From NCBI GenBank assembly GCA_050084985.1, contig JBITNC010000001.1, positions 26,288,001 to 26,352,000 on the forward strand: a stretch of DNA of 64,000 nt, read 5' to 3'. Source of the DNA: Nageia nagi (taxonomy: Eukaryota; Pinophyta). The translations under genes and the position numbers were made by a program. This document shows, piece after piece, positions 45,621-58,880 of this stretch (within the stretch, counting starts at the first letter, position 1; the number at the start of each line of letters is the position of its first letter). The notes under the pieces were generated by a model. The model did not search any database. It had not been told where the DNA came from and saw only the letters and a list, made by a program, of their open reading frames with translations.

Positions 45621-46599
45621 ATGTATCATTTGGGAAATGAGGATCAATATTGATATATCCTAATAAGAATTATGATGTATTATGGTTATTGTCTATGTTA
45701 AAATTATATTAAGTAAACCTCCTTAACTAAAGTAATGAAAAAAGGTTGTTAATTAGAGAATTAAGACTTGACCCTGAAGAGGGTCATTATAATTCATGTT
45801 TGAGCACTAGGTGAATTAAATGGTGATCATAGATGGCCTTAAGATAAAATTAAGATGTTAAAGTAAGGAAGACTCTATGATAGGCATAGGGGTAAGGCTA
45901 AGTTATCTAAGCAAAACCTATGACTTTGAATCCCAAGCTAAATGTCAACCTAGCAAAATACATTTAAAAGCTAAAAATTTTGCATCAAGCATAATATAAG
46001 CAACTAATTAAATCAAAGCTTTTAAGTACTAAAATCTTAAGCTAATCAAATATTTATATTTATATATGGGAGAATGCACCTAGGATATTGAGATTTAACA
46101 AACTACGTGCAAAATTTTAATGAGCCTCTTGTCAAGGAAGAAGAGCATAAGGAAGTTGAAAGTTCTAAAGAAAACTAAAAAAAAATAATTTGAATGAGAA
46201 ATTAATAAAACTTATCAATTTTCTATTTATTTATCTTATCTCTAAATTATTATTTTGTGAAAATATCACAACATTAATAGCAATCAATTACTAATATGTA
46301 ACTCAATCTATCTAGACCAAGGTTCTAATGGCCCATAGTACAAGAGGAACTTCAATAGGCTTATAGAGGTAGAGGAAGATAATTGCAATACTGAAAGAGA
46401 TTTTAATCATTGTAAAACTAGATATGAAGGGTCTAAAATATATAATGAGATAGTTAAGCTAGTATACCAAGTAGACTAGACATAATAATAAATGACTAAT
46501 ACAAAATAATAGATTGCTACATTGACACAACAACAATAATAACTAAAATAGGAACCATGAAGAGAAGAAAATTGAGATAACAACCATATCAAATTTAAG
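45621..46599. other. No recognisable feature
   Basis: AT-rich. 46280-46560 may be the degraded N-terminal part of the plus-strand gag that follows. Confidence 0.4.
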
Positions 46600-47720
46600 A
46601 GAAAACATAAAAAAATCTAAATTTTATTGAGAAATATGGTGGTGATGCTTTCATGATGTGGGTTATGAAGTTGGAAGCTTACTTTACCATGAAAGATTTA
46701 TCCTCACTCATGTAAATCATATGGAAAAATCAATATCTTCAAGATGTTATGTTGGAATAGTGGGACACATACAAGAATAAAAGGAACTTCAAAGTAGGGA
46801 ATCTCACTTAGGAGGAATTTAAAGATGCATTCAAAAATTGACACTTAACATTGCAATTTTAAGTACAAAAATTTAAGTAATTTCAACAACTTGATTAAAA
46901 GGTAACTTAGTTGATATATATTACCAATAATAAGTAAAACTCCTAAAATACATACTTATTTACGGAAAAAATGAGAAACTAAAGACACAAAATCTTATTT
47001 TAATATTGATCCAACCTATGCAAAGTGTTATCAACTTGCATAATATTGAAGATCTACATAAGGTATATGAATTAACCTATTTAAAGGAGTTCAACATTAA
47101 GTGAAGTAGTACAAATAACTCCAAATAATTTACCAACTAACCCTATCTAAATTTTTAATGGAAAGGATAGTAGAAGATATGTAAAGGAGGTTTCAAATAC
47201 TAGGGGAAAAAAACCAAGAGAAGGACCCAAAACATAATATATTTAATATAAATTAATTGTAGCAATTTTGAATGTAACTACCTCAATTGTAGTTGACTTG
47301 AATGAGTTAGAACTGACTATAGCTTACTTGAATGAGGTAGAACTAATTGTATTTTACTTATATGGGGTAAAATCAACTATAGTATAACCAACCATAGCCA
47401 ACTTGAAGGAGGCAACTACCTTAATCGTAGCTCATGAAATATAACTAATTATACTAGGGCAAATTGTAACAGATGAAAAAGTAAAAAATACAACAATAAC
47501 AACAACAACAATTTTGATAGAAAAAGGTTTGACTATAGTAAAGGAAACCATAGCCATCAAATTAACCATGATAATTAATAACATCCACACATCACCCATA
47601 ACAACTATGACCTTTATTACCCATTTATGGATCTTTCATCCAAACACTATATCTACTGTGGCCTTGACCCAAAACATTGTATAGGAATATGCTCTATAAG
47701 AGAAAGTCCTTGAGAAGGCA
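46600..47720 (+). pseudogene. Gypsy-type Gag remnant, plus strand, with 10-residue repeats
   Basis: At about 46625 the plus strand reads EKYGGDAFMMWVMKLEAYFTMKDLSS, then a decayed WDTYKNKRNF and LT.EEFKDAFKN (about 46806-46840): the order W..K.E.yF - W..y - LtWeeFk..Fk is that of gag domains. 47281-47480 is a decayed 30-bp tandem repeat encoding LNEVELTIAY-like units. At about 47650 IYCGLDPKHC.G.C looks like a knuckle remnant. Orientation is opposite to the neighbouring minus-strand LTRs, so it belongs to a different element. Confidence 0.55.
47281..47480 (+). repeat. Degenerate 30-bp repeat within gag remnant
   Basis: Units around gacttgaatgaggtagaact recur about every 30 bp, six or so copies; length is a multiple of three, so it kept the frame. 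Confidence 0.6.
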
Positions 47721-48210
47721 TTGTTGCAAATAATAACTATACCCATCATTACCAAACTAATAGAAAGCTCCAAGAAAATCATAGATGTGAGTAAGAATCC
47801 AAAAGGAAGATTGATAACTACAACCACTAAAGCAAAATAAACAACCAAGGATATAACTAATGGAGCCCTAAGAACATCAAATTTTCCCCAAGGTATAACA
47901 ACAAAAAAAATTAGGTAAGAAATAATAGTATCATGTTGCTACAATCATATAATTATAGCAAACCCAGTTGTTATAGTTACCATAATGGACTCAACTACTA
48001 TAATAATCATTAAAAACCTAATTGCTACAAGTTTCATCTATAAAAGAACCAATTTCTATTGGTGCTACAATTACCTTGGCAAGCACAAATGCCATAATTT
48101 TCAATTGAGGAAGACCTAGTTGTTATAATTTTACAATAATAGACCTAGCTAGTTTAATTATCATAAAATAAAATAAGGGATTCATAAGAAAGATGTGTAA
48201 AACCACTTTT
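47721..48210 (+). other. Cys-Tyr-Asn rich knuckle-like remnants
   Basis: Phrases such as tgctacaat and gttgttataatttt recur (47937, 48062, 48118) and read as CYN-type pieces, for example CYNYLGKHKCHN. They may be decayed zinc knuckles of the same gag. Stops throughout. Confidence 0.35.
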
Positions 48211-50756
48211 TTTCTTAAAACAATAAAATCTATGTAGATAAGTTTTAGGACCCTGTTAAAAAAACCCTCTTTGTAAATACATTTTGGGTCCTTATTAAAA
48301 AAAACACTCTATTTACCTTACCGAGAAAAATCCTATCATAAGGTCCTAAGCTATTCAAAATAGCATAAATTAAGCTAAGCATAATTTATAGCAAAATATA
48401 AAAAAAAAAAATCCACTTTATCTTTATTACTCTAAACCTAATAAAATTCTCAAAATTACCTACATATACCCTAGCTTATGCAAAATATTAAAATAACTCA
48501 AATAGATTACCAAATTGCTTACAAAATTAGGACTATTCATTCAAGTTATCAAAATATTGAATTTAGGGAAAAATAACTCAAGCAACCAACTTAGGCACAA
48601 ATATTCCAAAATTGAGGTGAATTATAAGACATAAAAATATGATATAAATACTAATATTCTTGAAATATTCAGACAAACCAAGAATGAGTGCTTAAAGAGT
48701 ACAAAAATAACACCAAGGGAGCTATGAACACCATAATAAAGTCTTCAAAAATGCACCAAAATATCTTAGGCCATACATCTCACTCTTAAGGAAAATATGG
48801 GATTCTAGGATCCTTTTTCCACTTTCAAAGCCAAACGACTTGGGTAGATGTTCACTCTAACTACACCAAGGCTTCATAGGCTAATTTTTTATTGTAGAAG
48901 GCATGAAGGACTTACACCTTAAAGGTTTGCATCTATAAGATGATGACTCTCATGAAGGTCTTCATCCTAAAGAGGAAGAGAGAACACTTGCTCCAGTCAT
49001 GCACTCAAAAAGGGGGTTTGTTTTATAAAATATATATGACAAATATCCTCCAAATTATGTGCCTATCTCCTTTTATAGTGAGCTAGGAGAAGTCATGATT
49101 TATCTTTTGGTTGTTCGACCCAACCCATAAATATAAAATCACTCGTAAAGAATTATAATTAACCTACCTAATTAAGTGTCCACTCTTGAGGGGTCAAATT
49201 ATATCCTCAAATTACATATATGGCCCATGCCTAATACAAAAATATTAAAGAATCCTAAATTAAATAAAAATTACTCTAGCACCCATAAAGAGGGAAAACC
49301 ACCTTGAGATGCTCAATTAATACATTTTTGCATCCAAGAGTTAGGATCAAATTATCATAGGGTTAAAATTTTATATTATTGTGTTCCATCGATACCATAA
49401 AATTACAAAATTATAAAAATCACTTTAAATACAAAAATTCACAATGAAGAAGAGCATTCCTTTTTAAAATGGCCTAAAAAATGGAACATCTTAATTTTAG
49501 AATATTACACACCTTGTACCCCTAAATATATTTGATCAATTTCATTATTTGAGAGGTGGTAGTCCTTGGCAGGGCATGTTCAAAAATATCATAAGCTTCC
49601 TCCTTGGGTACTATTCAATAACTTATTTAGGAGATTCCTCTTAAGATAGTTCTATCACTACCTTATGTACTATAATTATGAAGTAACCTCCACATATGAT
49701 AAATATATTTTCTATTCCTTAGACATGTGTTATAATGCCCACTTATCATCATAGTTATGATATTATCTACATAAACTATGATTTTTTCTATTAGTAACTT
49801 CTTAAGAAAAGGTGATTTAGTCATTATAATAATGGAATTGAAATTGGTTGATTTGTTTTACTATTAAAAAGTGATGGTTGATCAGTCTTATAATATAAGT
49901 TACATTTCCATTCAACCATCATTGGTAGGCCTACAATTTTAATATAAATGTTTGTGTTGAACATTTATAACTCAATTTTGATATCTTGTTATAGTCCACT
50001 AATGAAATAACTCTTAAAAAAAATTAAAAAATATATCATATTATGAGTCAACTTCTCAAAGGTAGTTATATAGTATGTCATAGTACCATTTTGGCATAAA
50101 ATAATTTAGTTAAACACTAATAAATTTTTAAAATTTGCTCATTCAAAGTGAGAAAGGATTTGATTTTTGAATCTTGATTAACTTAGCATTATATGCATTA
50201 TTTTTAGCCATTGGTACTATTTATTCTTCTCATGACCTAAATATTTAAAATATGATCATACAAATCCTTTGATTATATAATGATTTTGGTGGAGATTTGA
50301 ATAATATTATTCCTTTATCAACCATATTTATAGATATATTACAACAAATCTTGTGAATTCTATTTTTAGTAACCTAACAATTATAGATAATAAGCTTCCA
50401 CTTGATTATTCTTTGTTCTTATATACTATTATATTCCTTTTAAATGTATTTAATAATCTTAAAGTTAGGTTTTGATTATATACCATTTGATTGTTGTCAT
50501 TATTCCTATTGCTACTTCATGGATGTCATGTCATTGACTAAGTTTTCTTAAGTATTTTAAAACTCAAGTATAGTGATAACCACATGATTTATTTATTTTA
50601 TTTGTAATATCAACTTATGATAACTTTCTAATCTTTATCAAAGGGGTGCAAATTTTGTAAGGCCTTTGTGGTAAGCACCTCCAAGCTCCTCCCTTGTAGA
50701 TGGCCATTCCCCCATTACAAACAATTCACCAAAGGTAGAATCGTTAGGTGGGCAAT
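48211..50756. other. Unassigned, partly LTR-like DNA
   Basis: 48215-48290 (ctatgtagataagttttaggacc...) has an inverted partner at about 54105-54170. 48780-49090 has LTR-like composition with a TATA-like box on minus (CTATAAAAGG, about 49070-49079). 49480-50640 is AT-rich without motif. Confidence 0.35.
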
Positions 50757-52083
50757 GTGTAATGTTCCAAATGAACACTTATGCCAAAGCAACAAATGAC
50801 TCTCAATTAGGATCCCCAAAACCCTCAACCAAACATCCTAAGCTCTAATGTTGAGCCTCTAGGGCTTCCAATCTCACCACAAGCCTATCATTGGACTCCT
50901 AGGGCACCTAATGCCTCCATAAGCTTAACGTCGGCCCTCCTATATTACCAATCACAACCATAAATCCAATGAAAGCACAAAATGATGAATTTACAATAGC
51001 ACCACACACACAATGATCATAGCATGGAAAAATAACATGAATAAATATCTAAAATCCCAATGCATGCATAAATATGCCAATCACACAACAAGAATGAGAT
51101 CCCAATGCCCTTTGATGTATATTAATGATGTATAATGGAAATGCAATATAATCAAGCTTGTAGGGCTACCGTTGGCCTCATAGGAGCTAATATAGAGCAT
51201 ATCACAACCAAACCACACTGATCACCATTCAAACAACTCTGATATTATTCTACAAAACTGTGGGATAGGAATGCTTCTTCATATCCAAATACCTTCCACC
51301 AAAGGAGTTCCCAAAGATGGATAGTCAACTGAATGGTAGAAATGCACCCTTGAATGCCATCGAATGGGTTAGATGTTCCACCTAACCATAGATGAATGGG
51401 ATCCCTCAACCCAATCACCCTCTAAATGCTCCATCTAGGATAAACACTTAGCACCGTTAAGTCTAGATAAGTCCTATGGATAGAAGAGAAGTAATAATAA
51501 TAATCATATATCCCCATAAATGGTATGGATCTCCTTATTATAGCATTCTCCTAGATCTCACTTAGGAATCATGCACATGCCTCTCTAATCCAAAGTTGCC
51601 TAGGCATGCTAATAATTACAAGATCTAATGGCTAGATATTCAATGCCTTGTTATTGGAGACCAATATTGCATTTATAATTATTAATTAACCTTAGAATCA
51701 TGTATTACAACTTATACAAGTGGCCCCCATCAAATATACTAAATCTAATATAAATTACCAAGCTCACAACTAAATATAATTAGTACTCAACTCCTATCCC
51801 AAGGAGTGGGATGTCACATCTCAAGGAGTCAATATGAATATGTTTCTAGATTTTCGTGGGCAACCACAATATAGAAGACTAGTTCAATTGGCAAACTTCA
51901 AGAGCTAATAACTCCCTCATTTCCTAATAAAACCATGTTGTGTAACCTATCAAAATGTTTCCCATGAGATGCCCTATCTAAAGAATAAATCAAATGAGCT
52001 CTCCAAGACCTATGGTGAACTCTATCCTCGTAAATAGGTGTATGAAATAATATTTAATAATGTTTGGAAAAGGGGCATCACAC
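50757..52083 (-). repeat. Gypsy LTR, probably solo or orphan
   Basis: Starts tgtaatgttcc and ends ggggcatcaca. Middle part follows the same order of phrases as the LTRs of the deleted gypsy (ctaaggagccaa..., gggacaata, ccctcaa.cc, ttagca.cg.taagtc, ctagatctcac.taggaat, aatccaaagttgcc), much diverged. No internal region next to it is identifiable on either side. Confidence 0.6.
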
Positions 52084-52324
52084 AATGCCCATCTCTGACC
52101 CTTCCACCCTCTCCTCCTATTTGTTGACTCCCACTTCTCCCTCCATTGTTATATTATCTTCATCTAAGTACAAAGGGTATATGGATGAGAATATAGCTCC
52201 TAATTCACCTTCTACGAAGAAGGATGAAGTGGCCTTTAAAGAAAAATTTGAGGCCAAGCAAAGGAGTCTTTCTATCTTCGAGGAGAGACATGTAAAGGAA
52301 TGTACAAAATTGGTTGAGGTCTAG
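52064..52324 (+). CDS. Unidentified 86-residue open frame
   Basis: Ser/Pro-rich start (DPSTLSSYLLTPTSPSIVIL), then a charged segment (FKEKFEAKQRSLSIFEERHV). No family recognised. The frame starts inside the LTR end; composition is more coding-like than surrounding DNA, but stops follow at once. Possibly part of a decayed gag or LINE ORF1. Confidence 0.2.
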   Translation: MEKGHHTMPISDPSTLSSYLLTPTSPSIVILSSSKYKGYMDENIAPNSPSTKKDEVAFKEKFEAKQRSLSIFEERHVKECTKLVEV

Positions 52325-54400
52325 GATTTGAGAAGGATCCCCAAACAAATAAGAAGAGGTAAGTTTTGGCATTTATTCAAAAGAGTAAACTTTGGAAAGT
52401 GGATTTGTGTGAAGGGAAGCCAAGATGGTCAAAAAGGCTTTGAGAGCACACCATGATGATAACTAGACATTGAGAAATTTGGAGGGAAGAAGTGGATAAT
52501 AATCATAGTGGTTGCTTAAGTAGACATCCCTACTTTTATGCTAGTTGGAAAGGATGTTTAGCTCACAGAGAAAAAAATGGAAGCTCTTTGATCTTTCTTC
52601 AACCTTAACAAAGTTGATCTAGTTAACAAACATAGAGAGATTGACATGAATGGATTAATACGTGTATTGGATCAATTGGACACATCGATAAGGGAGACAA
52701 CATTGGAAAAAGGCTTGAAACTCTACTGCTGGGAGATGGCATGACTGAAATATGTTCATAATTGGAATTATATTGATTATGTAATGAATATATGTAGACA
52801 CTTTTGTAAAAATATGTTTTGGGTCCTTGTATAAATAACCTTCCCAACATATATACCCTTACTAAAAATAAAACTTTCTAGTATTTATGCATTGGTGTCC
52901 ATCTTAGTAGAATTTTTATCCTTAAAATTCATAACACCAATCAAGGTGTTATTGGACCAAAAAAAATAACTACAAAAAAACTATATCAAATAAGTTTTCT
53001 TTTTCTTTTTCTTTTTCTTTTTTTAAAGCCTAATCTTTTGTATTCCATAATAAATGAACTCTTAGTATTTTATTCTTTTATTTGTATAGACAATTTCTTA
53101 ATATACATTTAGGTTAGTTACATATAGGTTTTAGAAGAGTTTATTCATCCAACTCTCTAATATACTACCAAGACTTGATAATGGTACTTGACCTCATATT
53201 TCAAATATCTAACCAAGGAGAATTATAATTATATCTTTTTTTTGTACTACCTATTTTCCTTAGGTACATGAGAAAGATATTTAGAAAGGGGTATTTTCAA
53301 TATACCATGTTATTTCATATACAAGTTTTATTTGAGAAATGTAGATTTCAATTGAAGAAGAGATATAAAAATGGAAGAGGAAAAGGGTGGTGGTTGTATT
53401 ATATTGGATGTAACTATTAAAGGCACTTGAAATGTTGTTTAAAATGTTCTTATGCTAGGTATCCCTTTGCAAAAGGTATTGAAGTAGATGTTAATAATAC
53501 TTTGAATGAGGCCATAGAAAAGGGATTTTTAAGCCTTCCTACAAGTCCAATATAGATTGAATGTGATGTATAAATGGAAATACGATATGGGGTATGTAAT
53601 TAAGACAAATTAGTCCAATTATATCATATAAAATTATGTTTATGGAAGAACTCATAATTATGTTGAGAAGAACCAAGGTGTATGTGGCATGGAAATAAAT
53701 AGGAGGAACAAGCACAAGTAAGGTCATATTGATATCCTTCAACCCATCAAGCATAAAATATTAATTACCATGGTTAACTACCCAAGTATACTCTTGAATT
53801 ACTTCATGATATACTTATGATGTGGATGAATTATCACATGCATTGGTTGTCGGATATCTTTAGGTCTTGAAGGATGGGAGAGTTTTTAGGTTGATCAACT
53901 TTATGTATACATATTTCCCTTTAAAGAGCATTCTTGTCAATTCTCCTATTTAGGTTCATCAATAATTCCAATTTTAGAATTTTAATGTTCATTATTATCA
54001 TTATTTACGAGATCAACATTCACATGTTCATAAAATATTGATTAACATAACTTTTAAAATCAAAATACAAATGATATTAACATTTTATTGTTAAAGAGTA
54101 AATTTATTTACAAGGTTTTTTTAATAGGGTCCCAAAACCTATCTTACAAAATTCTCTCACATAGATATTTATTAATAGGATATTATACATCAAAGTTTCC
54201 ATCGAATCAATAAAGTAAAACAAAGTTATTCCTTATGCATATCATTTAATTCAATATGGTCAAACTTCATATTGCTCCCTAAGATGACACATACATCATA
54301 GAATAGGTCAACTTCTATCTTTTTCACCTCTAGGTCGATTTTGTAAAAGTCCATAAATGCCCAAAGTCTCAAACTTTGTCATATCCTTCTTGCATTCTAC
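52325..54400. other. No recognised gene; one microsatellite
   Basis: 52340-52740 is coding-like on plus (RIPKQIRRGKFWHLFKRVNFGKW) but unidentified. The rest is AT-rich. 54105-54170 holds the inverted partner of 48215-48290. Confidence 0.35.
52995..53024. repeat. (CTTTTT)n microsatellite
   Basis: Four to five tandem ctttttt/cttttt units. Confidence 0.85.
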
Positions 54401-54779
54401 AAGAAGTTCCATTGGAATTCCTTGATGTTCAGTAACTATAGTAACCAACTTCTACTTCTTTACCTTCCCATAGAGGATTCTAAGGACAAAAAAAATGGAT
54501 TTCTCCAAGGTATGGTGTGGACATCTTTCTTTGAATTTCACAAAATGTCTAAATATTGTACCTTTCTCCTTTTCTTTCTTGCCTTTAATTTCTCCAAAGA
54601 CAACAAAGCTAATAGAGAGATGGCATTTTCATCATCTGAATGAGATAAAATCATTCTACGATGTTGGGATATGGTCATCACATGAATTAATGCCCAACCC
54701 TTACCACCAACAAGGCTCTTATTGCTCTATTTGTAATCCATCTAAAATTATAATTACCTCCCCAACCCGACCAAAAGTA

Positions 54780-55860
54780 TCTTGCTTTCTTTTGATAAAC
54801 AACTCCTAATTTTCATTAACCACTCTCATAATTTTCCTTGGCAACTATCGAGGGTTGATGCTTCTTTTTCGATAAATTCTTTGGTTACACTTCTTTCATA
54901 TTTCCCAAAGCTTATGGGTAAGAGAAATTTTTTACCATTTCTTCCTTGGATCAATCTCAAAGGAAGGGGCCATTTTTCAATTGCCTCTTATACAATTTCA
55001 TCAACATCATATACCATTCCTTCCAAGAATTCTCTCTAAACAACTTTAGCAAATAAATAAATGATAAGAAGATGATCAACAATCTCTTCTTGTTCTTAAC
55101 ACATCATGCATCAATTATGGATTATCATTCCTTCTTTTTTTGTAGATTATCCATTATCAAAATGTGATTTCTATAAGAAAGCTAGAGGAAGTAGCCCACA
55201 TTTGGTGTTAATCCTTTGATCCAAATCTTGTTAATAAGGAATTATTTAGCATCAGGGAGAGGGATGGGATCGAGTAGTTCCATAACTTATAAATACTCTA
55301 AATTGGTTTATCTTCACCTATTGAAATAGTAATCAAATCTAACCTCTTATTTAATTATAAATCCATAGAATGTAGAGCTTGGATTTGTGGGATTAGGGGT
55401 TTCCATATCTGCTATCCATCCTGCATTAGGGTATAACATCAAGTCATATTTACAATAGATTTATATGCTAATCTACCCAAGTCACCCAAGCTTTCCTCCT
55501 TCCCGATTGGCATTTTTCCTAGCCATTCTTGATCCCAAAAGAGAATTTGTTGCCCAGTTACATTTTTCCATGAATAATTATTTTGAAGAATGGATCTTGT
55601 TTTAACTAAACTATCCCAAAATAAGGAGCCTTTTGGAATATGCTCAACTTTAAGAAAAAAAATTTCCATCCCTAAGTATTTATCCTTATAAATTTGAAAC
55701 CAATTCCTATCTTCATTATAATTGAGCCTCCATACCAACTTGATTTTTAAGGCTAAGTTAAAATTACTAATATTTTGAAGACTAAGACCCCCCTCCTTCT
55801 TTGGAAGATGAACCTTTTCCCAGATAACCACAACTAACCTCTTCCTCTCCTCCATATGTG
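54780..55860 (-). pseudogene. LINE ORF2 C-terminal fragment
   Basis: 55855-55439 is a 138-residue frame: VVVIWEKVHLPKKEGGLSLQNISNFN, ALKIKLVWRL, NWFQIYKDKYLG, PKGSLFWDSLVKTR, SWKNVTGQQILFWDQEWLG. This is the conserved region after LINE RT (W..vC.PK..GGLGl.n...fN.AL..KW.WR...W..I...KY...GS..W). Further on (55260-55060) LINKIWIKGLTPNVGYFL.L and ILIMDNLQKK continue into a zf-RVT-like region. Minus strand, 5'-truncated at about 55860, which is usual for LINE insertions. A poly(A) end was not seen. The plus frames 54422-55039 are shadows. Confidence 0.85.
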
Positions 55861-57590
55861 ATCAAATTTTTTTTTTGCATATCTAATAAATCTTAAAATA
55901 ATATTAATATTTATAGAAGCATGGTCATCATTGTTAATTACAAATATTTAATTTTTTATTCTATTTATATTACATACAACAAATTTACCTTTTATCATTT
56001 GACTTGCTTTATTAGGTATGAGCTCAAGAGAGTCATTATTAGAAAATGGTAAATACTACATGAGAACATATAGGGGGTATTTTTAGTATCTAGTTGAACT
56101 ATTGATATACCAATAAGTATTTTATAAGGGTAGGGGTTAGGGGTAGTTTAAATTAATGTAAGATTATACATGGGTATTAAAAATTCATGTAAATGGTAAG
56201 CTTTATAAAAAGGTTATTATTTATTACATAGCGATTTACCATGAGGAGTTTAATAAATTTAAAGGTGAGGTAATAAATTTTTGAAATAAAGGATTTTTTA
56301 AGAAGCCCATGCTTGCATATGTTTTGAAGGCTTTCTACTAAGTGACTCCTTAGGGAGTATGAGAAATTTATTTTACTTTTCTAACATGAAAGTATGAACG
56401 TATCAAAAAATCAAGTTTACAATGATGAATTTTAAACACTTTAAAATTTATAATATATAAATTTTTAAAATACAAATAAATAAAAATAACATTTTTATTA
56501 AAAAGCTAGGGCATAATGGTTTCTCATGATTCAAGCATTAAGTTTACTATATGATGTGGAGATGTAGCCTTCAACACTTGGCCAAAGAGGCCATTAGCCT
56601 TCTTCCTAATTCCAAAAATATAGAGATATTAGTCACCATTATACTTTATTTTCTCTTGATAATACAAATTTTTTTTAATGACAAAAAAAAGAAGCTAGGG
56701 TGCAATGGAAGGCTGGATTAAAATTAACATAAATGTAGCTGCAAAAGGAAACTCAAGTAATGCTTGAATTGAGATAGTTTGTAAGGAACTCAATAATATA
56801 AATCACTATTGGGAGCTTAAGAAAAATGACCATGCCATTAATAATGATGTAAATTCACTTGCCATTAAACATTAGTCTATTTGGGCAATAATATAGGGCT
56901 TTATTAATATAATCATGAAATCAAATTCTCAAATCCTAAAGGGGACGTTGGACAATATCAGGAACTCTAATGTACAATTATGAAGCTAAGGGTTTTGGTC
57001 ACTTAAATTAACAAATTATGGCAACAAGTGGATGAGGTAGTGCTTACATATTCAAGTAGATCCCTAGATACTTTGATAAATATTATAGCTAAGCTAGGAG
57101 AGCAATAAGAATAATATTAAGTATTGGTATCATGGTGACATTGATTGCTCTGATAAGAGGATTAAGTAAATTAGATAGCATGTCAAATTAAATTTACAAA
57201 GTCAACATGCATACATAACATATCATGTGATAAATGTCATCTTGGAATTTTATTTTGTAGCAAAGGATTACTAGCTTCTAGAAGTATAAGGTTAAAAACA
57301 AATGATTCATTTTAAAGAGCAAGATGTGAAATGTTTATCTTACTAAAGCAAAGGGTTTTTTTTTCATTTTTGTAAATTAAAAAATAATTAAAATATAAAT
57401 AAATATTTACAATGAAAAATTACTCTAATCAAGAAAGGTATAAAAATGTTGGTTCCATCAAAATATATGATTTTAAAATATGAGAAAAACTACAATTGAT
57501 TGGGATCAATATTTTTTTTCTTTATATCATGTAGACGATAAAATAGTGATAAAAATTTTGAAAGTGAAAGAAGGGTAACATGGAGGTTTG
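55861..57590. other. No recognisable feature
   Basis: AT-rich; no frame above 60 codons with motif. 56130-56170 has a short ggggttaggggtag phrase only. Confidence 0.45.
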
Positions 57591-57599
57591 CAGGGCATG

Positions 57600-58330
57600 G
57601 AGAGATTTATTTTCTTAAGAGGCAAAGGTGGATTTGGATCCATCTTTATGAGCTACAACTTACATTGATGAGAAATTAGAATTGAATATTCCCCAAGAAA
57701 TCATTGATCAAACTGCAAAAAGAGGTAGACTAAGCCTAATTGAAAAAATTCAAGGATTGAGACCAAACATTGATGATGTCTGTAGGTGGGAAAATTTCAA
57801 ATGGAAGTTCCATAAAAGTTTGGACATTATTTTGCTACCTAACGATTATATGCTCTTCATCTTCAACAATGACGAGGATAGGGATGTGATCTTGAGTTCC
57901 TCATGGTTCTTTAGAAATAAAGATTTATTCCTTGAATGATGGAGGCCTGGTTTCTATCTGCTACATGTACAAATCATGAGAATTCCTATTTGGGTTACTC
58001 TCCTAAATCTACCTTTCAATATTTGGTATCAGAAAGTCTTTGAAGGAATTGGTAACTCCTTTGGAAGAAGATTTATCACAGTGGATGAAGTTACCAAAGC
58101 TCAATTGAGGATGATAATGATGAGATTTTATGTCATGGTAGAGTTTGGAGTGAAACTTCAAAAATCAATTTCATTAGAAGCTAAAACCAAAATTATTGAA
58201 CAAGAGCTATTATATGAGAATAGTAATTGCCTTTTTTCTTTATGTAATCAAGTAGGTAATATCATGAAATCATGCTCGAAGAGAAGTTTGAGAGAAAAGG
58301 AGTGGCAACCCAAACAACCGTAGGATGAGG
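57600..58330 (+). pseudogene. LINE ORF1 with DUF4283 and zinc-knuckle remnant
   Basis: 57682-57939 reads WENFKWKFHKSLDIILLPNDYMLFIFNNDEDRDVILSSSWFFRNKDLFLE, cut here into the order W.....v....l....fLF.F....D...vL..gpW......L.l that marks DUF4283. After one stop (W position) 57976-58323 has MRIPIWVTLLNLPFNIWYQ, IGNSFGRRFITVDEVTKAQ, VMVEFGVKLQKSISLE and YENSNCLFSLCNQVGNIMKSC, the usual P.WV.l.nlPl..W..., id..t......arv.Ve.d and C..C...GH....C region; the His of the knuckle is Asn. Plant LINE ORF1, an RNA-binding protein. Confidence 0.85.
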
Positions 58331-58880
58331 AACCATTGGAGAAAGTAGTAAAAGGTGGAAGGCTAGATGAAGGGGAAATTTATTAGGATGATGAGGGAAA
58401 TGAAGATGCACGTGAGGCAAAGGAGGATGGTATTGAGGAAAATACGGGTCAAGAAGGCAATCCGATCACTGAAGGACATACATTGCAAATCCCATATAGC
58501 AATTGGTAGAATGTGGGAGGAATAAAGAAAAATAAGAAGAGTCCCATGAAATCCAATGAAATAATTATGAAGGAAACCTAGTTAGAGAGATAAATAACCA
58601 AGAGTTTAATCAAAGGAAGGCCAACACTGGGGAAGTAAGAACTAAGGAAATAACAAGAAATATAGTAGATAAAAAACAAGGTACCTTGGATACCTTTGGG
58701 GATAGATCACGTTCTAAGCTAAGTGCTCAATGATAGTGCTATCATGGAATATGAGGGGCTTGTGTGACCCCTCAGAAAGTAAGCTTCTACGATAAATTTG
58801 TAGAAAGCAAAAGCTTGATATAGTTTTCCTATAGGAAATAAAAGTGAAAGGATGGTGCAATCAACAAAAGGAAAGCAAGG
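58331..58880 (+). pseudogene. LINE ORF1 tail and start of endonuclease
   Basis: Acidic tail (DDEGNEDAREAKEDGIEENT), then at about 58740 LSWNMRGLCDPSESKLLR and KQKLDIVFL.EIKVKGWCN, the start of the AP-type endonuclease of ORF2 (SWNvRGL, LQEtK with Gln now a stop). Similarity ends at about 58880, so the copy is broken or 3'-truncated. Confidence 0.8.

Noticed and set aside
47636-47848. Minus frame with hydrophobic segments, membrane-protein-like
   Set aside because: Antisense of low-complexity gag remnant; hydrophobicity comes from AT-rich codons.
53830-53950. Possible gypsy RT start (DGRVFRLINF...)
   Set aside because: Only one short phrase is similar; no further RT motifs before or after.
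54422-55039. Three plus-strand frames of 73-104 residues
   Set aside because: They overlap each other and lie opposite the LINE ORF2 fragment; no motif.
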